Numbered from the stretch's first letter, positions 1-7,692 are shown. The stretch: 64,000 bases of DNA from Bacillus sp. ISL-55 (GCF_018613155.1 NZ_JAGGQU010000034.1:1-64000); one strand, 5' to 3'. The notes: generated from the letters alone by a model not told the origin. Numbers and translations: made by a program.

Positions 1-90
1 ATAATAGAAGCCATGATCATTTATTGTTTGTTGACGCTTGTTTGTTTAGTTTTCAAAGAACAATTTGTTGTCTAGCCGCCCAGAAGCGAC
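1..90 (-). other. Leader of an rRNA operon whose 16S gene lies outside the window
   Basis: Minus-strand sequence downstream of P2 contains TGTTCTTTGAAAACTAAACA (around 42-65), a boxA-like antitermination leader typical of Bacillus rRNA operons. No 16S sequence is present, so the mature rRNA must start left of position 1. This assignment rests on the promoter pair, the leader motif and the neighbouring pdaB gene, which in B. subtilis sits next to an rrn operon. Confidence 0.7.
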
Positions 91-96
91 TTTCAT

Positions 97-125
97 AATA
101 TATCATGTGAATGATTTGATGTCAA
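97..125 (-). promoter_or_regulatory. rRNA operon promoter P2 (sigma-A)
   Basis: On the minus strand TTGACA (120-125), a 17-bp spacer and TATATT (97-102) form a near-consensus sigma-A promoter. The transcript would run left through an rRNA-type leader and out of the window. It is the downstream member of a tandem pair, the arrangement known for Bacillus rrn operons. Confidence 0.85.
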
Positions 126-191
126 CCACATTTTTTATTATTTTTCCCGCCGATCACCGTGTTACCGAGTGGCTCAGCAGCGACGTTTATT

Positions 192-220
192 AATATAACA
201 GGATAATTTATTTACGTCAA
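192..220 (-). promoter_or_regulatory. rRNA operon promoter P1 (sigma-A)
   Basis: Minus-strand TTGACG (215-220), 17-bp spacer, TATATT (192-197). It lies 95 bp upstream of P2 and has the same geometry. A/T-rich sequence upstream of its -35 (around 221-250) could act as an UP element. Confidence 0.75.
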
Positions 221-254
221 CTAGTATTACGAAAAAAGTTTCTTTTATTGTTTA

Positions 255-482
255 TTATCCTTTATACATGCTTTTCTTTGCTGGCATATACTTAAGACAT
301 TCCTTAGGAGGTGCTACTCTTTTAAAAAGCGAAAAAAGTATTTGGTATCTTTCTTTCATCGACCTCTTTACTACATGATCAATACGATCATCCTTCAGAT
401 CGAATAGGATTTCATCCATTTCCCTTTTTATTAAGTATTCTAGCTCTTTCATTTCCTTTTCATTGATCAGAACACCAAGCAT
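255..482 (-). CDS. Conserved hypothetical protein, 75 aa
   Basis: No function recognised. A longer frame is open to 608, but the ATG at 480-482 has AGGAG seven bases upstream and gives a compact 75-residue, charged, probably helical soluble protein (begins MLGVLINEKEMKELEYL, ends KKSMYKG). There is no signal peptide, membrane segment or Cys/His motif. It lies between the rrn promoters and divergent pdaB, reading toward the rrn operon. Its good ribosome-binding site and coding-like composition make it more likely real than chance. Confidence 0.6.
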   Translation of the reverse strand: MLGVLINEKEMKELEYLIKREMDEILFDLKDDRIDHVVKRSMKERYQILFSLFKRVAPPKECLKYMPAKKSMYKG

Positions 483-627
483 ACATACACTCCTGTTCAT
501 TTTCACATAGTGCTTGTAGTGTTGTCTTTTTTTTGGATATTTATAATCTGATTTTTTTATTATCATATCTTTTTGACCTGCGGAATAAAAATGAGACAAG
601 GAGTGCATTGGACGAGGTGGTGAGAAA

Positions 628-1380
628 ATGAATTTCTTTTATGTAATGAATGCTAAGTCGATTAAAACAGTTTTTGTTATTGTGATCGCAGCCTTTTTTA
701 CAGCTTGGTTCTTTTACATGGAAAACATGGTCCAACTCCCTGCTTTTTCAGCAAAAGATGGTCCTAAGGCCATTTATAAAGGAGAAAAGGATTTAGCTTT
801 GACCTTTAATATTGGCTGGGGCGATGAGAAAGCGGAACCGATTCTTGACGTTCTGAAGGAAGAGAAAGCAGGAGCTGTCACCTTCTTCTTGTCAGGGTCC
901 TGGGCAGAAAGACATCCAGACCTGGTGAACCGGATGGTGAAAGATGGGTATGAAATTGGCATGCTTGGATATGAGTATAAGGATTATACCGATTTAGAGG
1001 AAGATAAAATCAGGCGTGATATCCTAAAAGCTCAGGAAGCATTTAAAAAGCTTAATGTTAAGAACATTGAGCTGCTGCGTGCCCCTACTGGCCATTTTGA
1101 TCAACGCACCTTAAAAATTGCCGAACGACTCGGGATTACGGTCGTCCACTGGAGTCTTGATACAAAGGATTGGACGAATCCTGGCACTGAGGTCATTGCC
1201 GAGAATGCTGCAAAGGCAAAGAAAGGTGATATCCTGTTGATGCATGCTTCTGATTCAGCTAAACAAACAGCCGAAGCACTGCCTCTGGTGTTAAAGGATA
1301 TCAGATCAAAGAATCTGAAGATGGTCACAGTTTCAGAAATGATTGCCAATGGCGACTCTAAATCATCAGAAATAAAATAA
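628..1380 (+). CDS. pdaB: PdaB-like polysaccharide deacetylase family sporulation protein
   Basis: 250 aa. An N-terminal membrane anchor (about residues 13-31) is followed by a NodB-type fold (about 55-240). Motifs seen: TFNIGWGD (59-66) where active deacetylases have TFDDG, RAPTG (151-155), DTKDW (178-182) and LLMHAS (203-208). The second-motif zinc histidines are absent; the region reads GMLGYEYKDY. PdaB proteins are needed for spore stability and are known to be divergent from catalytic family members, so enzymatic activity should not be assumed. Ribosome-binding sequence GAGGTGGTGAG precedes the ATG. It is followed by a strong terminator and faces kbaA convergently. Confidence 0.88.
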   Translation: MNFFYVMNAKSIKTVFVIVIAAFFTAWFFYMENMVQLPAFSAKDGPKAIYKGEKDLALTFNIGWGDEKAEPILDVLKEEKAGAVTFFLSGSWAERHPDLVNRMVKDGYEIGMLGYEYKDYTDLEEDKIRRDILKAQEAFKKLNVKNIELLRAPTGHFDQRTLKIAERLGITVVHWSLDTKDWTNPGTEVIAENAAKAKKGDILLMHASDSAKQTAEALPLVLKDIRSKNLKMVTVSEMIANGDSKSSEIK

Positions 1381-1411
1381 CCGTCCAACTATGCGTTGGA
1401 CGGCTTTTTTT
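1381..1411 (+). terminator. Terminator of pdaB
   Basis: Stem CCGTCCAAC / GTTGGACGG (9 bp) with loop TATGC, then CTTTTTTT. It starts immediately after the pdaB stop codon. The kbaA stop codon (1389-1391) lies within the hairpin, so the convergent genes share it. Confidence 0.9.
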
Positions 1412-2060
1412 GTGCTTTTTCATTCTTTTTTGTTTTAGTCTTTTTTTCAAGGGCTTTTCGCTCTTGCTGTGATTTCTGATTAAGCTTATGCAAAACCAGC
1501 AGCTGATAGGCATTACATGCTAACAATGGAAACAGCATGAGATAAAGCCAGCTGTGCTCGTTCACACGGAGTACAGGCACCCATTCAATTACTGTTACAA
1601 CAATCATGAAGAACAATGCTGGTATTAAAGCTTCTTTGCTGGTTTGCTTAACCTTCAAAAACGCTACAATCAACCCAGCTGCCAGGACGATTACCGCGAG
1701 GCCTATGTAAGGCATGATGCTCTCGCCGCTTTCCGCGAAGGCATTAAAACGCAGATAGACGAGGTCAAACAATACAAAAGCAATCAACAGGACTTGTACC
1801 GCATTCCATAGAGATTTAAAAATACCTAGGCCAAAACGATGTACGGTCAAATAAGCGAAGAAGCCCATTTGGCTAAGAATGCTAAATATAAGACCCACAC
1901 CCATAAGCCATACTAAAATTGAAAGGAATTCAAGAATGTTGAAATCACTTAACAGTTGCTGGAATTCACTCCAGCGGACAATAAAACCAACCACAGCAGT
2001 TGTCACCGCTCCAACAACCAGGGTGGTGAGAAATAAGTGTACCCAATTACGGCTAGTCAC
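1389..2060 (-). CDS. kbaA: KbaA-like KinB-signalling pathway activation membrane protein
   Basis: About 223 aa from the GTG at 2058-2060, preceded by GGGGG eight bases upstream; an in-frame ATG at 2096 would add 12 residues but lacks a good ribosome-binding site. Sequence begins VTSRNWVHLFLTTLVVG and shows about six hydrophobic segments and a lysine-rich C-terminal tail (KKTKTKKNEKAQKKP). In B. subtilis KbaA is an integral membrane protein needed for KinB input into the sporulation phosphorelay. Position between pdaB and gerD matches that organism. Identification is by family resemblance and synteny. Confidence 0.85.
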   Translation of the reverse strand: MTSRNWVHLFLTTLVVGAVTTAVVGFIVRWSEFQQLLSDFNILEFLSILVWLMGVGLIFSILSQMGFFAYLTVHRFGLGIFKSLWNAVQVLLIAFVLFDLVYLRFNAFAESGESIMPYIGLAVIVLAAGLIVAFLKVKQTSKEALIPALFFMIVVTVIEWVPVLRVNEHSWLYLMLFPLLACNAYQLLVLHKLNQKSQQERKALEKKTKTKKNEKAQKKPSNA

Positions 2061-2208
2061 GATTTTTTCCCCCAAAAGAAAATTAAACTTCACCATTTGA
2101 TTGTACCAATGCGGGTTTGAAAAATCTAGGTGTCGTTATTCGTGTATAACAATTTGTCATTTTACTCATCCTAAAATTAGGGCTGTCTATGTGAAAGGGG
2201 AATGGAAG

Positions 2209-2847
2209 ATGAAGAAGATCATGAAGTTTTTACTCCCTGCTTCCTTTTTACTTTTAGCTGCAGGCTGTGCTTCTCCAGCCGAGTCAGCAGGGGAAGTCGA
2301 TTATGAGGAAACAAAGAAAATGGTTGTCGACATCCTGAAGACTGATGATGGAAAAAAAGCAATTCAGGAAGTCATGGGCGACGATGGCATGAAGGAAAAG
2401 CTAATAATGGACCAGCCGGTCGTAATTGATACAGTCGAAAAGACAATGACCTCTGAAAAAGGCATGGAGTTTTGGAAAAAATCCTTCGAGGATCCAAAAT
2501 TCGCGGAGAGCGTCGCAAAAAGCATGAAGAAGGAAAATGAAAAGCTGTTAAAGGACCTTATGAAGGATCCAGAATATAAAGGCATGATGATCGAAGTCAT
2601 GAAGGATCCGGAACTTGAAAAGGAATTAACTAACGTCCTCAAAAGCAAAGAATACCGGGAACATTTACAAAAGGTGATGACTGAAACCTTCGAGAGCCCA
2701 TTATTCAAAGCAAAGCTGCAGGCATTGATTGTCAAAGCCGCTGAGGAAATGCCAACCCAAAAGTCTGAGGGCGGTGCCGAAGAAGGCGGCGGTTCAGGTG
2801 GCGACGGTGGCGGAGCATCTGACAGCGGCGGTTCAGGAGGTCAATAA
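2209..2847 (+). CDS. gerD: Spore germination lipoprotein GerD
   Basis: 212 aa. The ATG at 2209 follows AAAGGGG with eight-base spacing; upstream in-frame residues are not credible. A lipoprotein signal peptide ends in LLLAAGC, so Cys20 is the lipidated residue. The body is helical and rich in Lys/Glu, with repeated DPE/DPK-type turns; the C-terminus (about 185-212) is Gly/Ser-rich low complexity. GerD organises germinant receptors in the spore inner membrane (germinosome). Divergent from kbaA and convergent with salA. Confidence 0.88.
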   Translation: MKKIMKFLLPASFLLLAAGCASPAESAGEVDYEETKKMVVDILKTDDGKKAIQEVMGDDGMKEKLIMDQPVVIDTVEKTMTSEKGMEFWKKSFEDPKFAESVAKSMKKENEKLLKDLMKDPEYKGMMIEVMKDPELEKELTNVLKSKEYREHLQKVMTETFESPLFKAKLQALIVKAAEEMPTQKSEGGAEEGGGSGGDGGGASDSGGSGGQ

Positions 2848-2895
2848 TAATTGCTTTGGTCAGCCCCGACCAGCAAGCAAGCCAAATGATATGAA

Positions 2896-2930
2896 AGAGC
2901 CTCTCCTGATGAAGGAGAGGCTCTCTTGTT
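2896..2930. terminator. Bidirectional terminator between gerD and salA
   Basis: Perfect 11-bp stem AGAGCCTCTCC / GGAGAGGCTCT (2896-2906, 2914-2924) with a 7-base loop, followed by TTGTTTT on the plus strand. It sits between two convergent genes. Confidence 0.85.
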
Positions 2931-2933
2931 TTA

Positions 2934-3989
2934 TTACTTACCAAGCATTTGGACAACTTGCTGGGCAATATTTGTATAAAATGCGCCAATCTTATCGTCT
3001 TCTTGATAAATGGATGGTGCAAAGTCTTCTTCATTCCAGGTTGGCTGGCCTAATGGCAGTTTGCCTAACAACTTAGTGTTTAGCTCGTCTGCAAGCTTTT
3101 CACCGCCGCCTTGTCCAAAGACATATTCTTTTTCCTCACTCAGCTTGCTCTCAAAGTAAGACATGTTTTCAATGACACCGAGGATTTCATGGTCTGTACG
3201 AAGCGCCATCGCACCTGCACGCGCAGCAACGAATGCCGCAGTTGGATGAGGTGTAGTCACAATGATTTCTTTACATGATGGCAACATGGTGTGTACATCC
3301 AATGCCACGTCCCCTGTTCCTGGCGGCAAGTCCAACAGGAGATAATCCAGTTCTCCCCACTCTACTTCATTGAAGAAGCTATTAAGCATTTTGCCGAGCA
3401 TCGGTCCGCGCCAAATAATTGGTGCGTTATCTTCAACAAAGAATCCCATAGAGATAACTTTGACTCCATGTCTTTCTACTGGAATGATTCTTTCTCCTCT
3501 TACAACCGGACGCTTTGTGATACCCATCATGTCAGGAACACTGAAACCATAGATGTCAGCATCAACAAGTCCAACTTTTTTACCTAAACGAGCAAGTGAG
3601 ACAGCAAGGTTGACGGAAACAGTAGATTTACCTACTCCTCCTTTTCCGCTCGCGATCGCGATAAATGTTGTTTGGCTATTAGGAGACAGCAAGCCTTCCT
3701 CTTCTTCAGGAGCCGCTGTCTGGAATTTCGATAGAACTTCTGCAGGCAGTTCAGAGAAACGCAATCCTACAGATGCCGCTCCAGCGCTTTTTAAGATATT
3801 GACAATTTCCGTTTGCAGCTGCAACTGTTCTGCAGTGCCTGTTTTCGCGATAGCTATTTTAACGCTTACATGGTTCTTCTCTTCTTTAATCTTGATTTCT
3901 TCGATTGCATTTATCTCTTCGAGTGTTTTATGTAAAAATGGTTCCTTAAGGTCTTTTAAACTTTCACGCACCTTAGCTTCAGTTAACAT
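2934..3989 (-). CDS. salA: Mrp/NBP35-family P-loop ATPase (SalA/ApbC-like)
   Basis: 351 aa. N-terminal MIP18/DUF59-type domain (about 1-85), then a deviant Walker A GKGGVGKS (115-122), a DADIYG switch segment and a C-terminal ParA/MinD-like fold. Mrp proteins carry or transfer Fe-S clusters; the B. subtilis orthologue SalA also acts as a regulator that represses scoC and so derepresses exoprotease genes. Ribosome-binding sequence AGAGGAAGG precedes the ATG. The gene is separated from upstream cwlD by two palindromic repeats and probably has its own promoter. Confidence 0.9.
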   Translation of the reverse strand: MLTEAKVRESLKDLKEPFLHKTLEEINAIEEIKIKEEKNHVSVKIAIAKTGTAEQLQLQTEIVNILKSAGAASVGLRFSELPAEVLSKFQTAAPEEEEGLLSPNSQTTFIAIASGKGGVGKSTVSVNLAVSLARLGKKVGLVDADIYGFSVPDMMGITKRPVVRGERIIPVERHGVKVISMGFFVEDNAPIIWRGPMLGKMLNSFFNEVEWGELDYLLLDLPPGTGDVALDVHTMLPSCKEIIVTTPHPTAAFVAARAGAMALRTDHEILGVIENMSYFESKLSEEKEYVFGQGGGEKLADELNTKLLGKLPLGQPTWNEEDFAPSIYQEDDKIGAFYTNIAQQVVQMLGK

Positions 3990-4027
3990 AATGACACCTT
4001 CCTCTGTAAAAAATTATCTCCAAAGAC

Positions 4028-4036
4028 AGTATAACA
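4028..4036 (-). promoter_or_regulatory. Extended -10 promoter candidate for salA
   Basis: Minus strand TG-T-TATACT, an extended -10 element about 40 bases upstream of the salA start. No convincing -35 hexamer. Confidence 0.45.
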
Positions 4037-4083
4037 TATTGATAAAATTCCTAAGTGTTAAACCTATCACACTTTTCTAAAAG

Positions 4084-4201
4084 AAAAGCGCAAGCGCCTT
4101 GGTCAGCCCCGACAAGCGTTGGAGGGCCGACCAGTGAAGTCGTTCTTTGACTTCATTGGGCGGACCGAAACGTCTCGAGGGGCTAGGCGCTGAAGCTGGA
4201 C
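4084..4201 (+). repeat. Dispersed palindromic element, copy 1 (118 bp)
   Basis: Begins AAAAGCG, ends GAAGCTGGAC. Arms GCGCCT...AGCCCC and GGGGCTAGGCGC can pair, and the centre holds TGAAGTC-N6-GACTTCA. Near-identical to copy 2 immediately downstream and related to copies near 44.7, 46.2 and 51.8 kb. It is short, non-coding and palindromic, like MITE- or REP-type elements of bacilli. An 84-codon open frame runs antisense through the pair but has no support. Confidence 0.85.
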
Positions 4202-4205
4202 AAAG

Positions 4206-4322
4206 AAAAGCGGAGGCGACTGCCCAACTCCGACAAGCGTTGGAGGGCCTGACAGTGAAGTCGCTCTTTGACTTCATTGGCAGGACCGAAACGTCTCGAG
4301 GAGTTAGGAGCTGAAGCTGGAC
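4206..4322 (+). repeat. Dispersed palindromic element, copy 2 (117 bp)
   Basis: Direct tandem partner of copy 1 with several differences concentrated in the first 35 bases. Same start (AAAAGCG) and end (GAAGCTGGAC), same orientation. Confidence 0.85.
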
Positions 4323-4361
4323 AATTATCAAAGTTAATTTTCCTATTATTACTCAAAGAAA

Positions 4362-4379
4362 AAGAAGGATCAAGGACCC
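4362..4379 (-). terminator. Weak terminator candidate after cwlD
   Basis: Minus strand GGGTC-CTT-GATCC (one wobble pair) followed by TTCTTTTTC. The stem is only 5 bp. Confidence 0.3.
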
Positions 4380-4383
4380 CTCT

Positions 4384-5100
4384 TTATTTTTCCCAAAATT
4401 TCTGTTCATCGGTAAAATATCTGAGCATACCTTCATAAATTGATCCTGCAACTTTTTCCTGATAAGCCTCATCTCTCAGGTTTGCTGCTTCCTGTGGATT
4501 TGATAAGAAACCTATTTCGACCAAAACCCCAGGTTTATTCGTATGCTTCAATAAATAGATGCTATTCGCCGCCTTTGCATCCCGGTCTGTGTTTTCAAGG
4601 TTTCGGCGTAACTCATCCTGAATCAGTTTGGCGGCTCGTTTGTTTTCCTTGTAATTCGTGGAGTAGAATGTTTGCGCACCTTTCCATTTGGAGGATGGGA
4701 TCGCGTTCAAGTGTATCGTTGCAAAAAAATCGGCTTCAGACTCATTTATCAAATCCAGTCGTCTTTTTAAATCCTGGACCTTTCGCTTACTGTAGCCCTT
4801 TAGTCCTTTATCCGCGAGATCGACATCTGTCTCGCGAGTCATGATGACAAGGGCTCCCTGTTGCTGCAGATAATCCCGCAATTTCAAGGACACGTTAAGC
4901 GCGATATCTTTTTCAAAGGGTTCTTCTTCTCCTGCCCCCGGATCAACGCCTCCATGTCCTGGATCAAGATAGATGATTTTTCCTGAAAGCGGAAGGTTCC
5001 AGGATTCCCAGGAGTCATGCTCGGTAAAATCATATTGCAATATAAGGAACAGCACGGCTAGGCCGGCTGCAAATAATACGAATTTTAGTTTCTTAAGCAT
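4384..5100 (-). CDS. cwlD: N-acetylmuramoyl-L-alanine amidase CwlD (germination-specific)
   Basis: 238 aa. One N-terminal membrane/signal segment (about 6-22) and an Amidase_3 zinc hydrolase domain (about 42-230). Zinc ligands and catalytic residues are in place: His49 (DPGHGG), Glu63 (FEKDIAL), His130 (TIHLNA) and Glu195 (LVEIGFLS). CwlD strips peptides from muramic acid so that muramic-delta-lactam can form in spore cortex. Ribosome-binding sequence GGAAGGATGG lies eight bases before ATG and overlaps the 3' arm of an inverted repeat. Downstream of ybaK on the same strand. Confidence 0.92.
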   Translation of the reverse strand: MLKKLKFVLFAAGLAVLFLILQYDFTEHDSWESWNLPLSGKIIYLDPGHGGVDPGAGEEEPFEKDIALNVSLKLRDYLQQQGALVIMTRETDVDLADKGLKGYSKRKVQDLKRRLDLINESEADFFATIHLNAIPSSKWKGAQTFYSTNYKENKRAAKLIQDELRRNLENTDRDAKAANSIYLLKHTNKPGVLVEIGFLSNPQEAANLRDEAYQEKVAGSIYEGMLRYFTDEQKFWEK

Positions 5101-5168
5101 GTTCTAAACCATCCTTCCCAGCTAGTCCCTGATAATAAACTATATGGGACAGGTCGACGGTTTAGAAC
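5101..5168 (-). promoter_or_regulatory. Long inverted repeat covering the cwlD ribosome-binding site
   Basis: In the ybaK-cwlD mRNA, GTTCTAAACC and GGTTTAGAAC (perfect 10 bp) flank a 48-base loop that itself holds GTCCC/GGGAC. The 3' arm ends at the base before the cwlD ATG and its first bases belong to the Shine-Dalgarno stretch. No U-run follows, so it is not a terminator. It could limit cwlD translation or mark RNA processing. Confidence 0.55.
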
Positions 5169-5173
5169 TTCTG

Positions 5174-5617
5174 CTAGTGCAGCCTCATTTTATATTTCTT
5201 TTCACCCTTCATGAATCCTTCTCTCCACCAGCTGTCTACATACTGTTCACACAGGTAATAAAGCTCTTCTGAACCTACTCCCTCTTCACCCTTCCCCCAA
5301 AAAAGGAAAAAGTTATATAAGGTGTCAATCAAATGCCGCTCTTCTTTTTCACAGCGGGGTTTAACCGCCTCTATCGGTTCACCGAAATATCCAAAACGGC
5401 TGAACTTTGCGCCCAGTAAATATGCTTCTATTGCTACATCATAGCAAGCTTCTTCGATTCCTGAATTCATGATGAGATTCGAGGTCAGCCTTGATGAGCC
5501 AAAATATTGTTTCACCCTGCCTTGCAGGATGTTGATTGATAATTCACGGAGCATCGATCGCTCATATTTCACTTGTTTTTGTTTTCTTTTATCTATAAAT
5601 GTCGTTACGACGTTCAA
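5174..5617 (-). CDS. ybaK: YbaK family protein (DUF2521-like)
   Basis: 147 aa from a TTG at 5615-5617 with AAGGGGTGAG six bases upstream; the frame is open a further 54 bases without a better site. Begins LNVVTTFIDKRKQKQVKYE. Soluble, helical, mostly conserved around ACYDVAIEAYLLGAKFSRFG and a C-terminal YVDSWWREGFMKGEKKYKMR. Function unknown. Upstream of cwlD as in B. subtilis, where ybaK and cwlD are co-transcribed. Confidence 0.8.
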   Translation of the reverse strand: MNVVTTFIDKRKQKQVKYERSMLRELSINILQGRVKQYFGSSRLTSNLIMNSGIEEACYDVAIEAYLLGAKFSRFGYFGEPIEAVKPRCEKEERHLIDTLYNFFLFWGKGEEGVGSEELYYLCEQYVDSWWREGFMKGEKKYKMRLH

Positions 5618-5802
5618 AGTAATCTCACCCCTTAGAAAGTAGTGTTCAACCTTCGAGAGGGAGTAATGCAATTTTGAACGACGAATCCTTTTCCAGTTTT
5701 CTCAGACGTTTACTGAATAAAATTTATGTGTTCTCATTAGGATGAAATGCCCAATTATGGATATTTCATCTCTAGTAAATACCCTACTAACGGTCCTGTT
5801 CA

Positions 5803-5835
5803 ATAATAGTCAGAATTGTTAGACTTATTATTGCA
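5803..5835 (+). promoter_or_regulatory. Imperfect inverted repeat upstream of the intracellular protease gene
   Basis: CAATAATAGTC-N10-GACTTATTATTG lies 42-75 bases before the protease start, in the ybaK/protease divergent spacer. The centre (TCAGAA) partly resembles a CodY box, which would fit nutrient control of an intracellular protease, but the match is poor. Confidence 0.35.
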
Positions 5836-5876
5836 ACTAGAACTAGCTTCAATTTTATCTCTAAGGAGGGAAAGAA

Positions 5877-6842
5877 ATGGAGCAAGGTGTTCGTGTTATT
5901 CCTTATACCCTGATTGATGAGGCTGAGGAGATTAAAGAGGTGCCCAAAGGTGTTGAGCTGATCCAGGCACCCAAGCTTTGGAACGAAACGAAAGGAAAGG
6001 GAATGAAGGTTGCTGTTTTAGATACTGGCTGCGAAACGGAACATCCAGATTTAAAGGACCGGATAATTGGCGGCCGAAATTTTACAGATGATGACCGAGG
6101 CAATCCTGATCTCTATACCGACTATAATGGTCATGGTACACACGTGGCTGGCACGATTGCCGCACAGGAAAATGAGGCAGGCGTCATCGGTGTTGCACCA
6201 GAGGCTGGCCTGCTGATCGTCAAAGTCTTGAACAAAGCCGGTTCAGGCAAATATGAATGGATTATCAATGGAATTTATTATGCCATTGAGCAAGAAGCCG
6301 ATATTATCTCTATGTCGCTCGGCGGACCAGCTGACGTCCCCGAATTGCATCAGGCGATCCATGCCGCTGTAAAAAAGAATATCCTTGTCGTCTGTGCCGC
6401 TGGCAATGAAGGAGATGGCGACGATTCAACAAATGAATTTGCCTACCCTGGTGCTTATAACGAAGTCATCAGTGTCGGAGCAGTAAACCTTGAACGAGGT
6501 TCATCCGATTTTACCAACTCACATAATGAAATAGATGTCGTGGCTCCAGGCGAGCGGATCACTTCAACTTATCTGAACGGAAAATATGCAACCTTGAGCG
6601 GTACCTCTATGGCTGCTCCGCATGTATCCGGTGCACTGGCATTGATCAAGACATATGCAAAAACCCACTTTGAACGAGAACTGACAGAACCTGAACTGTA
6701 CGCACAGCTGGTCAAGCGTACGGTACCGCTCGGCAATTCACCAAAGCTCGAAGGCAATGGACTCGTATACCTGACTGTTCCTGAGCACCTGGCCGAAATC
6801 TTCGACCAGAGCTTCAAAACGATGGTCATGGATGCGATATGA
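5877..6842 (+). CDS. isp: Intracellular subtilisin-type serine protease
   Basis: 321 aa, no signal peptide. Short N-terminal extension with the IPY motif (residues 8-10) that in intracellular subtilisins blocks the active site until removed. Catalytic triad: Asp49 (VLDTGCE), His86 (GHGTHVAG), Ser244 (GTSMAAPHVSG); oxyanion Asn177 (AAGNEG). Length fits the major intracellular protease family (about 320 aa). AAGGAGG precedes ATG by seven bases. Its last codons overlap the next gene by 4 bp (ATGA), so protease and nuclease are translationally coupled. The family degrades cytoplasmic proteins in stationary phase and sporulation. Confidence 0.93.
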   Translation: MEQGVRVIPYTLIDEAEEIKEVPKGVELIQAPKLWNETKGKGMKVAVLDTGCETEHPDLKDRIIGGRNFTDDDRGNPDLYTDYNGHGTHVAGTIAAQENEAGVIGVAPEAGLLIVKVLNKAGSGKYEWIINGIYYAIEQEADIISMSLGGPADVPELHQAIHAAVKKNILVVCAAGNEGDGDDSTNEFAYPGAYNEVISVGAVNLERGSSDFTNSHNEIDVVAPGERITSTYLNGKYATLSGTSMAAPHVSGALALIKTYAKTHFERELTEPELYAQLVKRTVPLGNSPKLEGNGLVYLTVPEHLAEIFDQSFKTMVMDAI

Positions 6843-7612
6843 TTCTGTCGGCTAGTGAGCTGTATATTCATAACATCGAGCATAAAACGTATTATGATGC
6901 AGTGTTGGACGCGAGCAAACGCGATGAGTATTACTGTGACGCTATTTTTACACCGGAAGAACTTCATTCACTGCTGGTCAGAACCCACTCCTACCATTTG
7001 AAGTATTCGCCACATGAGTACGTTTATCCATGGGTGGATTTGCAGGAGAACCTGCAGTTGAAGAGCCTTTATTCCGGGCAGGATCTTGACCCGGTGGAGG
7101 TGATTGAAGAGGATCTGCGACTCATGAATACTTTAAGAGAAGGAGGCTTCATAGCTAGTTCCGAGATTTTATTCAATACCGAACATGTTGTGCCCCAATC
7201 GTGGTTTGATGGCGATGAGCCAATGCGAGGCGATCTCCACCACTTGTTTGCATGTGAACCTGGATGCAATAGCATGAGGAGCAATCTTCCGTATCACGAT
7301 TTCCAGTCCTATGAACCTGAGTTTGCTGCTTCTGGTATCAGGACAGGCTGCGGCATGGTGGAAGCAGGCAAGTTTGAACCCGAATATGGAAAAGGAGTTG
7401 TTTCGAGAGCCGTGTTTTACTTCGCTTTAAGATATAAGGATGTTATCAGGCTTGATGGCCAGATGAACCTCGGCCTTCTGCTTAGCTGGCATCATGAACA
7501 GCCCGTCACTATATACGAAAAGCATCGGAATGCAGCTATCCAGGAACTTCAGGGGAATCGGAACCCTTTTATTGATTTTCCGGATTTGGCTGAAGACATG
7601 CTTGGCTTGTAG
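6839..7612 (+). CDS. Endonuclease I family nuclease, no signal peptide
   Basis: 257 aa. Conserved beta-beta-alpha metal nuclease features: EHVVPQSWF (115-123), RGDLHHL (130-136), CNSMRSN (143-149), KGVVSRAVFYFALRY (185-199) and GNRNPFID (239-246). Best-known relatives (E. coli EndA, Vibrio Dns, B. subtilis Bsn) are exported; this one starts MILSASELYIHNIEH, with no hydrophobic leader, so it should stay in the cytoplasm. There is no strong Shine-Dalgarno; initiation probably depends on termination of the protease. Roughly 110 N-terminal residues precede the nuclease motifs and are not recognised. Confidence 0.85.
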   Translation: MILSASELYIHNIEHKTYYDAVLDASKRDEYYCDAIFTPEELHSLLVRTHSYHLKYSPHEYVYPWVDLQENLQLKSLYSGQDLDPVEVIEEDLRLMNTLREGGFIASSEILFNTEHVVPQSWFDGDEPMRGDLHHLFACEPGCNSMRSNLPYHDFQSYEPEFAASGIRTGCGMVEAGKFEPEYGKGVVSRAVFYFALRYKDVIRLDGQMNLGLLLSWHHEQPVTIYEKHRNAAIQELQGNRNPFIDFPDLAEDMLGL

Positions 7613-7623
7613 AAGAGAACCGG

Positions 7624-7654
7624 CCGCCTGGAAACGTGAGCACAGGCGGTTTTT
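7624..7654 (+). terminator. Terminator of the protease-nuclease pair
   Basis: Stem CCGCCTG / CAGGCGG (7 bp) with a 12-base loop, followed by TTTTT. Confidence 0.85.
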
Positions 7655-7692
7655 CTTCTGATATTTACTTTGGTTTATTGATAAAAGTGACA

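Noticed and set aside
2850-2882. Fragment similar to the dispersed element (CTTTGGTCAGCCCCGACCAG)
   Set aside because: Only about 25 bases match and neither arm is complete; not annotated as a copy.
4077-4331. 84-codon minus-strand frame
   Set aside because: It runs antisense through two palindromic repeat copies; its repeated peptide just mirrors the DNA repeat and it has no ribosome-binding site.
5803-5835. CodY box upstream of the protease
   Set aside because: Only about 10 of 15 positions fit; kept as an unnamed inverted repeat rather than a CodY site.
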